Below are positions 34,223 to 44,131 of a stretch of 64,000 nt of DNA, one piece after another. Location of the stretch: NCBI GenBank assembly GCA_015039465.1, contig MU130539.1, positions 178,121-242,120 of the forward strand, in the 5' to 3' direction. The DNA is from Phlegmacium glaucopus. Taxonomy: Eukaryota > Basidiomycota > Agaricomycetes > Agaricales > Cortinariaceae. The notes under the pieces are model-generated. The model saw nothing but the letters and a program-made list of their open reading frames with translations, was not told where the DNA came from and ran no database searches. The translations under genes were made by a program, and so were the position numbers. Every line of letters starts with the position of its first letter. Position 1 is the first letter of the stretch.

Positions 34223-36345
34223 ATGCCCCCCAAACCCTCCTCTTACGTTTGCGATACAATTCCTGCTGCTCGCTTGGCCATTTCATCGTCGGATCCTCAG
34301 CCCATGAGTTTTGAACCAGTAGCAGTACTTGATAATGCGGAATCTTTCACAAGCACGACGAAATCACCACCACGCAAACTTTGTGTTCGCCACCAGAGAA
34401 TGGCCGATGAGGGAACTAATCTCAAGTTGCAGCAGGTGCGTTACATTATATGCAATGCTCTCATCTCAACTTTATATATACAGTCGCTAGACGCCCTCTC
34501 GTTAGAAGAACGAGAAGCAGTCAATGCCATCTGGTCGAACTTTTCATCCTCATCTCATCCCCGACGTGCACTCATTTTGCAGGGCCTCCTTACCATGTGC
34601 TGTTTTTCCCAACTCTCCCTTCTAACCGAACAGCTTGCCCATCTCATTCGCATCGATCCTTTTGTCGTCTTACCCCGCGAAGTTGCTCTCAGGATTCTTG
34701 GGTATCTGGATGCAACGTCCCTATGTCGTGCAGCACAGGTTACCAGGCGATGGAGATGTCTTGCAGACGACAACATCCTTTGGCGAGGCATCTGCGAACA
34801 ACATATCGGACAGAAATGTCACAAGTGTGGTTGGGGCCTGCCCATCTTAGAGAGGAGGCGAGCCTGTCGTCCCAAATCTACTTCTCCCAGTCCTTCCCCT
34901 TTGCCGATCTCCCCTTCTTTATCCACCTTAGAATCAACCTCTTCAACCTCACTCAAGCGCAATGTGCAGGACTCATCAGATATTCTATCACCACCCACGA
35001 AACGCCAGCGCTCTGAAGGTTGCTTGCCTGAAATTCCATCTGTGGTCTGTGACACAACATCTCCTTCTACCTCTAATCCTTCCGTCGACGCGAACTCCCT
35101 TCCATCCAGTCTACTGGCACCACATCCATCCCTACCTCAAATACCGTCAGTCACACGACCATGGAAGGATGTTTATAGCGAGCGAATGACTATTGAACGC
35201 AACTGGCGACGAGGTCGCTACACGGTCCGTACTTTCAAAGGTCATACAGACGGCGTCATGTGCCTACAGTTCTCAGAGACGCTATCCCATCCTGCCTTTC
35301 CCGTTTTGATAACGGGTTCGTACGACAGAACTATACGTGTTTGGAACCTTGAAACGGGAGTGGAACTCCATTGCCTGAGAGGTCACACAGGTACTGTACG
35401 GGCTTTGCAGTTTGATGAAGTCAAACTTATCACTGGAAGCATGGACTCCACCCTGAAGGTATGGGATTGGCGCCGAGGGAAATGCATTAAGACTCTGAAT
35501 GGCCACACCGGAGGAGTTGTCTGCCTCAATTTTGACTCCAACGTCCTTGCGAGTGGCGGTGTTGATTCTACGATCAAAGTTTGGAATTTGCGTACTGGAG
35601 GCGTTTTTACTTTACATGGTCACTCGGACTGGGTGAATGCCGTTCAGTTGTGGGACTCGAATCCAGAAACGCGGGCATCGTCTGCTGATTCATTTATTTT
35701 CGATGTTGCTGGGTCGGCTTCCCCAATGAGTGGCAGCGGGTGTGCTTCGTCTCAAATCGACCCTGGCAAGATGCTGTTTTCTGCTTCGGACGATGGGACC
35801 ATAAAGCTCTGGGACTTGAATGTACGTACATGCGTGAGACAATTCACTGGTCATCTTGGCCAAGTGCAAACCATGAAGCTTTTATTTGTGGAGGAGTACG
35901 AGGAGACCGCAGCCGATGCTGTCGAGCCTGTACCAGACGAACCTACTTTGGAATCTCGTGACAAAGGCCATCTCATTCCCAAGCGCAAAAAACCGATTCT
36001 TATTTCTGGTAGTCTGGATAACACCATCAAGCTTTGGGATATCGATACTGCAAAAGCGGTGCAAACGTATTTCGGGCATATAGAAGGTGTGTGGGGGGTA
36101 GCAAGTGATAAGATGCGACTAGTCAGTGGAAGTCATGACCGAACGATCAAGGTGGGTAACGTGCTACTTCCTTCCTCAATAGGTATGTGTTGATGCCGAA
36201 CTAGGTCTGGTCAAGAGAGAATGGTAGCTGTACTTCAACACTTGTTGGACATGAAGCTGCCGTCAGTTGTCTTGCTCTTGGGGAAGACAAACTTGTATCA
36301 GGCAGTGATGATAGTACTGTTAAGATATGGAGTTTTGGAGGCTGA
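34223..36345 (+). CDS. F-box/WD40 protein, Met30/SconB (Pof1) type
   Basis: This is a substrate receptor of an SCF ubiquitin ligase; yeast Met30 controls sulphur-amino-acid genes and responds to cadmium. It starts at 34223. The Met30-specific block CVRHQRMADEGTNLKLQQ joins, after a 51-base intron, to SLDALSLEEREAVNAIWSNF, then FVVLPREVALRILGYLDATS (F-box) and TRRWRCLADDNILWRGICEQ. After a Ser/Pro linker come WD repeats: TVRTFKGHTDGVMCLQFSET, VLITGSYDRTIRVWNLETG, LITGSMDSTLKVWDWRRG, LASGGVDSTIKVWNLRTG, LFSASDDGTIKLWDLNVR, LISGSLDNTIKLWDIDTA and LVSGSHDRTIKVW. The last exon ends DKLVSGSDDSTVKIWSFGG with TGA at 36345. About 670 residues are predicted. Confidence 0.93.
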
Positions 36346-36499
36346 GACTTTTCAATACACACAACATTGGTCTCCTCATAACAGGGATGTTCTCTATTGT
36401 AAAATGGTTTCGCAAAAGTGCAGGCGGCGATTTCCTGTGAAAAGTATATGGTTTAGCTCCCTCTATAATATATACGAACCGGAGGACCAAATGTTGATG

Positions 36500-36594
36500 G
36501 GTAGCGTGGCCGAGTTGGTCTAAGGCGTTGGATTTAAGCACTCTTGATTCCCAATGGGCGAAAGTCCGCGCGAGTTCGAACCTCGCCGCTACCA
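36500..36594 (+). tRNA. tRNA-Leu (anticodon UAA) with a short intron
   Basis: The acceptor strands GGTAGCG (36500-36506) and CGCTACC (36587-36593) pair fully. The D arm (A box) reads TGGCCGAGTTGGTC and the T arm GCGAGTTCGAACCTCGC (B box). The anticodon region TTTAAG gives UAA for leucine. A long variable arm (GGGCGAAAGTCC) is the type II mark expected for leucine. The gene is 95 nt, about 10-11 nt longer than usual; the surplus follows position 37, the normal site of nuclear tRNA introns. Confidence 0.93.
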
Positions 36595-36602
36595 TAGTAC
36601 AA

Positions 36603-36615
36603 TTTTTTCTTTTTT
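36603..36615 (+). terminator. RNA polymerase III terminator of tRNA-Leu
   Basis: Two T runs (6 and 6 bases, split by one C) begin 8 bases after the tRNA gene, as expected for Pol III termination. Confidence 0.85.
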
Positions 36616-36710
36616 GCATTTTATAACGCAAAATACAGGAATATCGCGCTCAATATGTACATCATCATATATAATTGTTGCATTCCCTTTAGCTTTCAAA
36701 GTACCATGTA

Positions 36711-37822
36711 TCAAAATATCTGTTTATACAGCTAAGCGACATTTGCCTTTTGCAACAATATAGCCAGAAACTCACCCCACTGATGCTGTCGTGGCCGCCA
36801 GGACCTTGTCTCACACTAAATAGCATTACTTGGTCAACTGCTTTTGCATATTGAAGGGAAGACATACCGGCGAGTTGGCTTGAATTCGACTGGTGCTTCA
36901 GGATCCCAAAAGTTTGCCATGCTAGTGTTCCCTCCAGGATTTTCTCGAACACGTCTAGAAGATAATTTAACCATTAATACAGAGAGTGAATGAGCTCAAA
37001 AATCCAACGCGCCTGCTGGGTTTTACACTGGAAGTAAAGTTAATGCCAATCTCTTCATTTTCTTCAGCTGTTTCAGTGGCTGCAGTTGTAGAGGCACTTG
37101 GCTACAGATGAACAGAGTGAGTTTACCAAAAAGTTGTGCATAGAACTCTAGGACGCAACTTGTGTATCAACAGGTTTTGGAGGCGCATGAGAGAGAGCAT
37201 CGCCGTCATCTTCGTGAGCAAAGATATCGGTGTGAGGACCGCCGGGCACCGTCCTGACACGACGTGACGGTTTAAAACTGTCATTCTGCGCTGTTGAATC
37301 TAGGGGATATTATATAATTGGGAATAAAAAGACCCATGCCCAACCCTACCAGAATCGGCTTTGACGGCGGTATCTTCTTCAATGGCTTCAGTCACTTTGC
37401 CAAACTTAGCGTATCCTGTATCGGTTTCAAAGGGACTAAATATAGGAAAAGATGATAATGCATGAGAGCACAAAACATACGGGGAAGTTTTGCGATATTC
37501 GCAAAGTTGGGATCAACGGTGATGCCAGCATATCTAAAAGGCCCGATGTTCAGATGGTTAAACACTCCCTCAAGAAAAGACCAACTTCAAAAACTCGATG
37601 AGGGATCTTTTCGTAAACAGAACACCGGTAGAGTCCCAGTCCAACATCCCTGTATGCAGGGAAAAAATCAACATGGGTGAGGGCGCATGCTTCGCAAAGT
37701 GATACCAAGGCTTGCAGGCCAGTCCCGTTCTTTGGACATATCGACCGTAGTTGAAGGAGTGAACCTTTGGAATCTCAGCAAATAGTAGCATCAGATTTGA
37801 GAGACACATACGTCAACGACAT
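36711..37822 (-). CDS. Protein with three Jupiter/HN1-like RRVRxxPGG motifs, function unknown
   Basis: Read from ATG at 37822 (MSLT, then an intron) to TGA at 36711 (ending SISGLYKQIF). The N-terminal exons (37760-37550) are unresolved. After an acceptor at about 37538, the frame gives YAGITVDPNFANIAKLP, DTGYAKFGKVTEAIEEDTAV and then three copies of one motif: FKPSRRVRTVPGGPHTDIF, VKPSRRVRENPGGNTSMANF and EFKPTRRVRQGPGGHDSISG. Copies two and three are each cut by an intron inside the RR pair. The motif resembles the RVxxPPGGxSx motif of animal Jupiter/HN1 (JPT) microtubule-associated proteins. The resemblance is by eye and may be convergent. Between copies lies a HEDDGDALSHAPPKP stretch. One intron (after KPS, about 37024) seems to use a GC donor. 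It is divergent from COQ7 with 133 bp between starts. Confidence 0.6.
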
Positions 37823-37955
37823 AGTGGTATGAAAGCGAAACCAAAGACAGATGGTTGTTGGTTGTCAAGCGCCGCCAGTCAGACTTGTCAAATCGACATC
37901 ACGAGACCGCGCCTCTTTAAATAAATTATACGCGACGTAGTGGTAACTATAGATC

Positions 37956-38735
37956 ATGAACCTTCACCTTAGGGTTGCGAGGACATGTTTAAGAACTGTT
38001 TCCAGTAGCGCCCGAACGAGACCTTCCAGCCTGTATTTGGATCCGACTAGGAGTGACGAACCTTCATTCAACACCTCACCATTGGACCTGACGCATGCCC
38101 AACAAGAAGCTTTGGATAGTGCATTACGGGTTGACCAGGCAGGTGAAATCGCAGCCAATTGGATATACAAAGGTCAAATGGCAGTGTTGGATGATCCAAA
38201 AATATGCTCTCTAATTCAAGTTAGTTCCATGGTGTTGACCACGACTGTACTCCAACAATGTTTAAACCTGTCTAGGACATGTGGGACCAAGAAAAAAGGC
38301 ATCTGGCGGTGATGGATAAATTGCAAGTGCAACATAATGTCCGGCCAACCATTCTTTCCGATGTGGCGAAGGTAGCAGGATTCGGACTTGGTGCCGCCAC
38401 TGCTCTGTTAGGCAAAGAGGCAGCTATGGCGTGCACCGAGGCCGTGGAGATTGTGATCGGTGAACATTACGATGAGTATGTTTTCTGTATTAGTTCGAGA
38501 CTTGTCGCTAACTAATTATGTGCTCAGTCAACTGAAAGAACTCGACTCTTTTTCTTCGCAACATCCAAGTCTTCCCGTTCTGAAGGATCTTATTCGTGAA
38601 CTTAGAGATGACGAACTTGAACATCTCGACGTTGCGGTCGAGAATGACTCGCAACGTGCTCCGGCACATGCGCTATTAAGTAGCGTGATAGTAGCTGGTT
38701 GCAAGGTTGCGATTGAGTTGTGCAGGAGAGTGTAA
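37956..38735 (+). CDS. COQ7: 5-demethoxyubiquinone hydroxylase, mitochondrial (COQ7)
   Basis: This di-iron hydroxylase performs the penultimate step of ubiquinone synthesis on the inner mitochondrial membrane. It starts at 37956 ([18 protein letters not shown]), an Arg/Ser-rich presequence without acids. The core begins [20 protein letters not shown], with the first metal-ligand glutamate. After an intron, [16 protein letters not shown] gives the ExxH ligands, then [12 protein letters not shown], and in the last exon [18 protein letters not shown] gives the second ExxH. The C-terminus is [13 protein letters not shown] with TAA near 38735. About 220 residues is normal. It is convergent with the complex I subunit gene next door (70 bp between stops). 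Confidence 0.95.
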
Positions 38736-38804
38736 GCGTCGTAGCCTTCCAAAATACATCTAAATTTGGTAGTAGTGTCTAGTAAACGGTGATGTATGGA
38801 AGGA

Positions 38805-39261
38805 CTATTCTTCTTGCGGTTTTGTGTTGGAAGGTTTTGCTGCCAGAGGTTGGCCCTTCAATTTACCAGCCCAGTCCCAATGTAACTGTGTATGTATTGG
38901 GCTGTGCTTCTCAAATATATGATTGTAAGCACTTACATGAAAGGCACTGGCAACATAGTATACGGCTACTGGAGCGACGACAAAGCCAAAGAATGCAGTA
39001 CGCATGGTTCGTCTCGTCCAGCGGAAGTTCAGGTAAGCGTTTTCACGCTATTTACGAGCTTAGACATACAGAAAGAGAATAGACAGAGTATGATAGATAC
39101 CATGGTGTTAAACCGCTCAATGGCGGGGTCAACCTGGGAGGAAATGGCAGGTGAGCGACAAGACGTCACAAAGCAGGTTATATTATACCTTTACGCATCC
39201 TAACAAGACAAGGCATGAGTAGGTTATATTTTGCTGATTTATAAAACTGACCATGTCCCAT
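38805..39261 (-). CDS. Complex I accessory subunit, NDUFB4/B15-like
   Basis: This is a small single-pass subunit of the mitochondrial complex I membrane arm. Start at 39261 with tiny exons (MGHG, CVK), then VDPAIERFNTM; after an intron, YLNFRWTRRTMRTAFFGF, and the membrane helix GFVVAPVAVYYVASAF. The block DPAxxRxNxM followed by FRWTxRT is the fungal NDUFB4 signature. The matrix or intermembrane tail reads HTQLHWDWAGKLKGQPLAAK and stops at 38805. Total is about 110 residues. The first two exons are short and less certain; the rest fits well. The start lies 79 bp from the divergent splicing-factor gene. Confidence 0.78.
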
Positions 39262-39340
39262 GGTGGTTATAAGAGTAGAAAGAATATACTATTTACCTTT
39301 GTTTATTTCGTTTCTTAACTCTTTTCCACTTGCTTCAATA
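39262..39340. promoter_or_regulatory. Divergent promoter gap of 79 bp
   Basis: This is the shortest head-to-head gap of the window, between the NDUFB4-like and RBM5/10-like genes. The spacing implies overlapping promoters or transcripts; no clear element is seen. Confidence 0.45.
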
Positions 39341-42155
39341 ATGGCTTACAACCGTGAATGGGATAGAGGCAAAGATTCCTGGACGCATTCAAATCAAGAT
39401 TCGAAAGCAATCGTCAGAGCAAGGGAAGAAGACTATAGCGGAGATGGTAAACGAAGAAAATTCAACAACGGGGTACGTGGCGTCCATCCAACGTTATATC
39501 TATCACTTTAATTGATAGTCCAAGGGTTACGACGGCACCCGAAATCACGAGGATTCTCCTTCATACGGGCCTTCGCACAGCCGACAAAACGATTGGTCTT
39601 ACGATTATGGACAAGAGGACCGCTCTCGAGGGAGTGGCCCCCCAGGTTCCATCAAGAAACGTCTCGTACCCTCCGAGCCGAGTCCCCACGTCATCTTCCT
39701 TGGATTAGATCCAGACTTCACAGAGGCCGATGTCTGTCGACTCCTATGTTCTTGAATACTGTTATACCCATGACTGAAGTCGCTTCCTACCCAGCTTCAG
39801 GCATATCTTGTTTCTAATGGCTGCAGTGTTGAAACCGTGACTATTATCCGAGAGAAATCATCAGGCACTTGCAACTTTGTATCTGCTTCTGCACATGCAT
39901 TAACCACCTTCGTCTTGGGGTTTTATAAGGTTCTTCCAAGGGCTTCGGCTTTGCCCAATTTACAAGCATTGAACATGCCCGCGCATTTGTGGATCCACTC
40001 TTTCCTTTCATCCAGATGCCGCCACCAGCATCGCATGGCGCCTCTGCGACGGCAACCTTTTATAAATCTCTTGAAACTGGTGTTCCTCATAACGGCCGCA
40101 GAGTCAAGATAGACTACTCTCAGAGTGCAACTCCACACGATAAAGGTCGTTTGAACAGAGGCAACATGAATGATGGTACACGAGACATTGGAAACTCTCA
40201 GAGCCCTGTGTTACTCTTCCGGGGACTTGATCCTCTGTCTGGACCTCAGGCAATCTATCAAGCCATGTTGTCGTCGTCTGGTCCAGGCAAGGAAGGTACC
40301 AAAGGAATGAGGCGGATCATCCTTGTCAAGGACAAAGTTACAATGGCCAGCTTTGGTTTTGCATTCGTTGAATTCATTGATATTCAGGTGCATGCTTTCT
40401 TTAGTTATATCAATTCGAACTGACATGTCTTTTGTTAGTCAGCATCCACAGTACTTGCCGCGACAATGTCGCCTCATATCCACCCTAATGGATTTCGGAT
40501 ATCAGATCGTCCCGTTGCTGCGTCATTTGCCCATCCGTATTCCTTCCAGCCAGTTACTGATTTTCTTCTCCGTGATGAGGCCTGCCTTACATCGACGAAC
40601 AGTCTTGGAGGTGGGGAAGGCACATGGGTTAGATATTGGGACGAGAGTTCTACAATTGCCGTGCTGGAATTCAAAGTTGAAGAGGCAGCCCTTCCTTCTA
40701 ATCAATCCAAAGATAAAAAAGAGAAGAAAAGATCAAAAAGTGAGTAGATTACTTGCCGCTTCATGTTGTAGCCTTTCTAGCTAAGACAATGATTAAGACG
40801 AACCTGATGGCAACGTTAAAATGATTCCCGCTCCCGCTTCGACGTTACCTATCTCGGATAAGCCTGTGACCCTCAGTTTCAGCAGAGGTCCAGTCAAAGT
40901 GACCACAGGTTCGGCATTCTCTTATATATTCATTCCCGAAATAAACTTTCCTAGCATCTGGTCCAACTAAACTTTCTGTTCCGGGATTTTCCATGGACGA
41001 TACAGTCACCTCCGACGATGTTCAAGAGGATACGGGTTCTGATCCGAATAGACGTTTGTGGTTCACCATTTTAGTATATTGTACATTTCAAGTCATGTTG
41101 TGAGCAGCGCTCGTCGTGAAGAAGGTGGCGCCCTTGATTGCAAGTAAGAAGGTATGTGTAACGTTGATCTCATCTTTCTCGAAATTTGACGATGGGCATT
41201 TCTAGACTGTGAATAACATTAATAAATGGAATCAAATACAAGAAGAACTTGCCCATGATCCGGCTTCTCCCTCAGCTTCTCTGGTGATCTTCTTTTGGCT
41301 CATTTGTGACGACTGGGAATACTCTATTCTCATCATTACACCCTATATTGGCAGACCATCCCTCCGAAGGTTTCTGGTACTTCTATTCCGGCCCCCGGAT
41401 CTGCAAGTGAAACATCGCCACCTCCCGAAACTGAATTTCAATTTTCAGATATAAATGGCCTTACTTGTTTGCTCTGTGCCCGTCAGTTCAAAACACTGGA
41501 TCAGTTGAAACTTCATAATGTGAAATCAGATTTACATAAAGTTTGTGATGATAACCTTCAAAACTATTTTTTCTCATGAAATGATCATAGAAAAATTACA
41601 AGGATCCCAACTTACGCGAAGTTGCTCGGGAGAAACTGGCCTCTCGGAAAGCGGCGGCTAATACTCTTGAGCAACCAAAGTATCGTGACCGAGCTTCTGA
41701 GCGTCGAATCCTATTTAATCAACCCGACGCGCCTGTACCTGAGAAAGATACGGGCTTGACCAAGAAATGGCACATCGAGGCACCGTCACGACCCCTTACC
41801 CCACCTGCGCCTGTCAATCCAGGCAAGGATCAGAGTAACGTAGGTAACAAGTTATTGAAAATGATGGGTTGGAAGGAGGGTACAGGCCTTGGATCGGATG
41901 GAGATGGTCGAGTGGATCCGATGTTCGTATACGAAGTTCCTATGATTGACCTGATACTTATTTATCCTTTAGCGAAACAGCCATTTATGCACAAGGGGTT
42001 GGATTAGGAGCCAGCAAAGGCAAAGAACTTGGTAAATATACAGAAGGCTTCTCTAACTATGTTCACATGGTTCAAGACTCTGTAAGCGTTATTTGTCCAG
42101 GTTTTCGTATAGCTGACCTAGTATTTGTTAGGCGCGGGAACGATTTGGGAGCTAA
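39341..42155 (+). CDS. RBM5/RBM10-like splicing factor: two RRMs, C2H2 finger and G-patch
   Basis: It starts at 39341 (MAYNREWDRGKDSWTHSNQD), with an RS/RD-rich N-terminus. RRM1: HVIFLGLDPDFTEADLQAYL, VETVTIIREKSSG, then SKGFGFAQFTSIEHARAFVD. RRM2: PVLLFRGLDPLSGPQAIYQA, RRIILVKDKVTM, FGFAFVEFIDIQSASTVLAA. A C2H2-type finger follows, GLTCLLCARQFKTLDQLKLH plus the second histidine in SDLHK. A G-patch GNKLLKMMGWKEGTGLGSDG comes near the C-terminus, which ends DSARERFGS with TAA at 42155. The order matches RBM5/6/10, known to act in early (A-complex) spliceosomes and alternative splicing; the RanBP2-type finger between the RRMs of animal members is not seen. About ten short introns are present, some near 40900-41450 only approximate. 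Confidence 0.85.
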
Positions 42156-42902
42156 TGAAAAGGCTTCACCCTTATCTATCGAGTTTTGGTTAACAATAGT
42201 TATTTAAACATGTTCTTTTCTTACATACATATGTAACATTTTCTATGGATATTTTCAGTACACGTGCAGTATATGCCTGAAGTACAGTGCTTTTGGTGCA
42301 TTAGGACCATGTCGATATGCTTGGGGGTTTGAGTCAAATTCGTCGGAACATCGTTTTTAACCATTACACCTAGAGTGACATTGATATTTTCGTAGGTCTG
42401 TAGGAAAGGCCTGAAGTATCGTCGCAATGAGGAAACGAAGGATATAAGACGATCCTCCCAAGAGGATATTTATCTCGTTTGATACTATGACTTCTAGGTA
42501 CGAAAAAATCTTTCCGATTACCAATAGGGAGCTGTTGTCATTTATCACAGGGATCACTCGCTATATCTTATCCTGCTCACTTCGGTGATTCGGGCACGCA
42601 GGAATACGTCGACTGTGAGCCAAATAAGATATCTGCGATCAAATTTCCCGTTTCGTTCCCTAAATACCGTGGAGCAAGGCTCCAGCGCATGGCTACCGTA
42701 GAGCCTTGGATAAGGTCGTCAATACGAGCATTGAATATTGATGGGTAGTACCATGCATGCTAGGACATGAACTCCCTGGAGACAGACAACCGTATACTTA
42801 TTCACTTGGCCAAATATTGAATTCTAAAAGAGCCCATCTCGTCAGTCTGGCTATGGGAGACTAGGCCAATCTTGTGATTAATTTATTTTGGCAATTAAGT
42901 GT
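42156..42902. other. Intergenic region without recognisable gene
   Basis: The 747 bp hold AT-rich sequence with short chance frames only. A CACGTG palindrome lies at 42261-42266. No RNA gene or mobile-element trace was recognised. Confidence 0.5.
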
Positions 42903-43200
42903 CTAACACTGGAGGCAGCGCCGTGCGACTGCAGTCTTTTGATATAGGCTGCTGCCACGATGCCTATGAGGAAATTTCTCAAGTTGATGCCCGACCGAAC
43001 AAGACAACATTGTATGCGACTTACCAGATCCTTTGTAAAGGATTCGGAGGATCTCCGAGTCCCACCCAAGGTATTATGCATGTAAGAACCACAAGGACGA
43101 CCAGCGATTGGACCTTCGGTTCCTGCCCAAAAAATGGCCTCACTTCGCCAATGAAGTCCGAGTTGAAAGTTGCAGTTGCGCTGTACCTTTTGATAGGTGT
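42903..43200 (-). CDS. Candidate tiny membrane protein in two exons, start not found
   Basis: The minus strand reads DFIGEVRPFFGQEPKVQSLV, then a hydrophobic segment VVLVVLTCIIPWVGLG, then DPPNPLQRIW. A textbook intron follows (GTAAGT donor at 43024, ATAG acceptor at 42964, 61 nt) and the frame continues in phase as HRGSSLYQKTAVARRCLQC to TAG at 42903. The good intron and the membrane-helix-plus-basic-tail composition favour a real small gene, perhaps a mitochondrial or ER single-pass protein. No in-frame ATG was found upstream, so another upstream exon or a misread start is possible. The CACGTG at 43282-43287 lies in the gap to the divergent C2orf76-like gene. I do not recognise a family. 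Confidence 0.35.
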
Positions 43201-43329
43201 GCGTTGGGTAGGTGTGAAAATAAAGCACGATGCGCCGTCAATTTTTCAAGCTAAGTGTTCTAAGTTAAGCCTTCTGCCTGACACGTGACATCAGGTTAAT
43301 TACGGACCAAGTCAAAAAAATGAATTTCC

Positions 43330-43969
43330 ATGTCTGATCCACACCATGATGTGCTAACCAACGTTGCTCGTCCAAATACGTCTGCCACACTCACAATACG
43401 TATCATTAAATCATTTACATTCAGGACGGAACGGAGTCTCGTTCTCCACGATGTCAATCTAGTGACGACGACAGTTACTCAACTGAAAGAAATCGCGAAA
43501 CAAAGTATATCAATATCCAGTCCTGGAATCATAACTACTCACACGGAATTATCAGATGTGGCCACCCAACCAGGCTGGAAACCGTACCGAAATGTTGTCC
43601 TAGGTTAATTCTGTTTTGAATGTTTAGATCAGTCTATGTTAAAGAATTCCTGCACAGATACGCTAAAGCTCTACACTAAGGCCCATGGAGCGAAGGTTTT
43701 TATAGATACCATACATTCAGTTGTTCACGAGAGTCATACTATTCCAGACATCTAATCTCATCATCAATCTCGATCATGACGACTGGATATTAGCCGAAGG
43801 TGACAAAACGCTAGTAGAACTTGGCTTTGGTGGGTGCATTTCACTAATTTGAGATATTTCTTTCGCTGTAATGCTCTTATTAGCGAACGAAACTGAAGTT
43901 AGCTTCTTCAACCATCGTGATTATGAAGCTTTCAAACTTGATCCGCAAGTAGGCCAGAAACATATTTGA
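43330..43969 (+). CDS. C2orf76 / UPF0538 family protein
   Basis: This belongs to a widespread eukaryotic family of unknown function with a ubiquitin-like pattern. It starts at 43330 (MSDPHHDVLTNVARPNTSAT) and continues ATLTIRIIKSFTFRTERSLV and HDVNLVTTTVTQLKEIAKQS. After introns it gives DTLKLYTKAHGAK, TSNLIINLDHDDWILAEGDK, TLVELGFANETEVSFFNHRD and YEAFKLDPQVGQKHI with TGA at 43969. The blocks LxxDDxxLxxDxTLxxxGxxxETExSFFxxxxYxxFKxxP are the family core. About 150-160 residues are predicted in four exons. It is convergent with the DnaJ gene (162 bp between stops). Confidence 0.83.
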
Positions 43970-44131
43970 TGACTCTTTAAATCACGAATTGACTCGATAA
44001 TGTAGACCAATTGGGATACTTGAATCTGTATTAGTTGATATGTGTGTAACGACAATGCAACATGGAATCTATAGATGTAAACGTTTAATGAAACCAGAGA
44101 ACGCAACACAGAAGTGGAGATTGCTTTCAGA

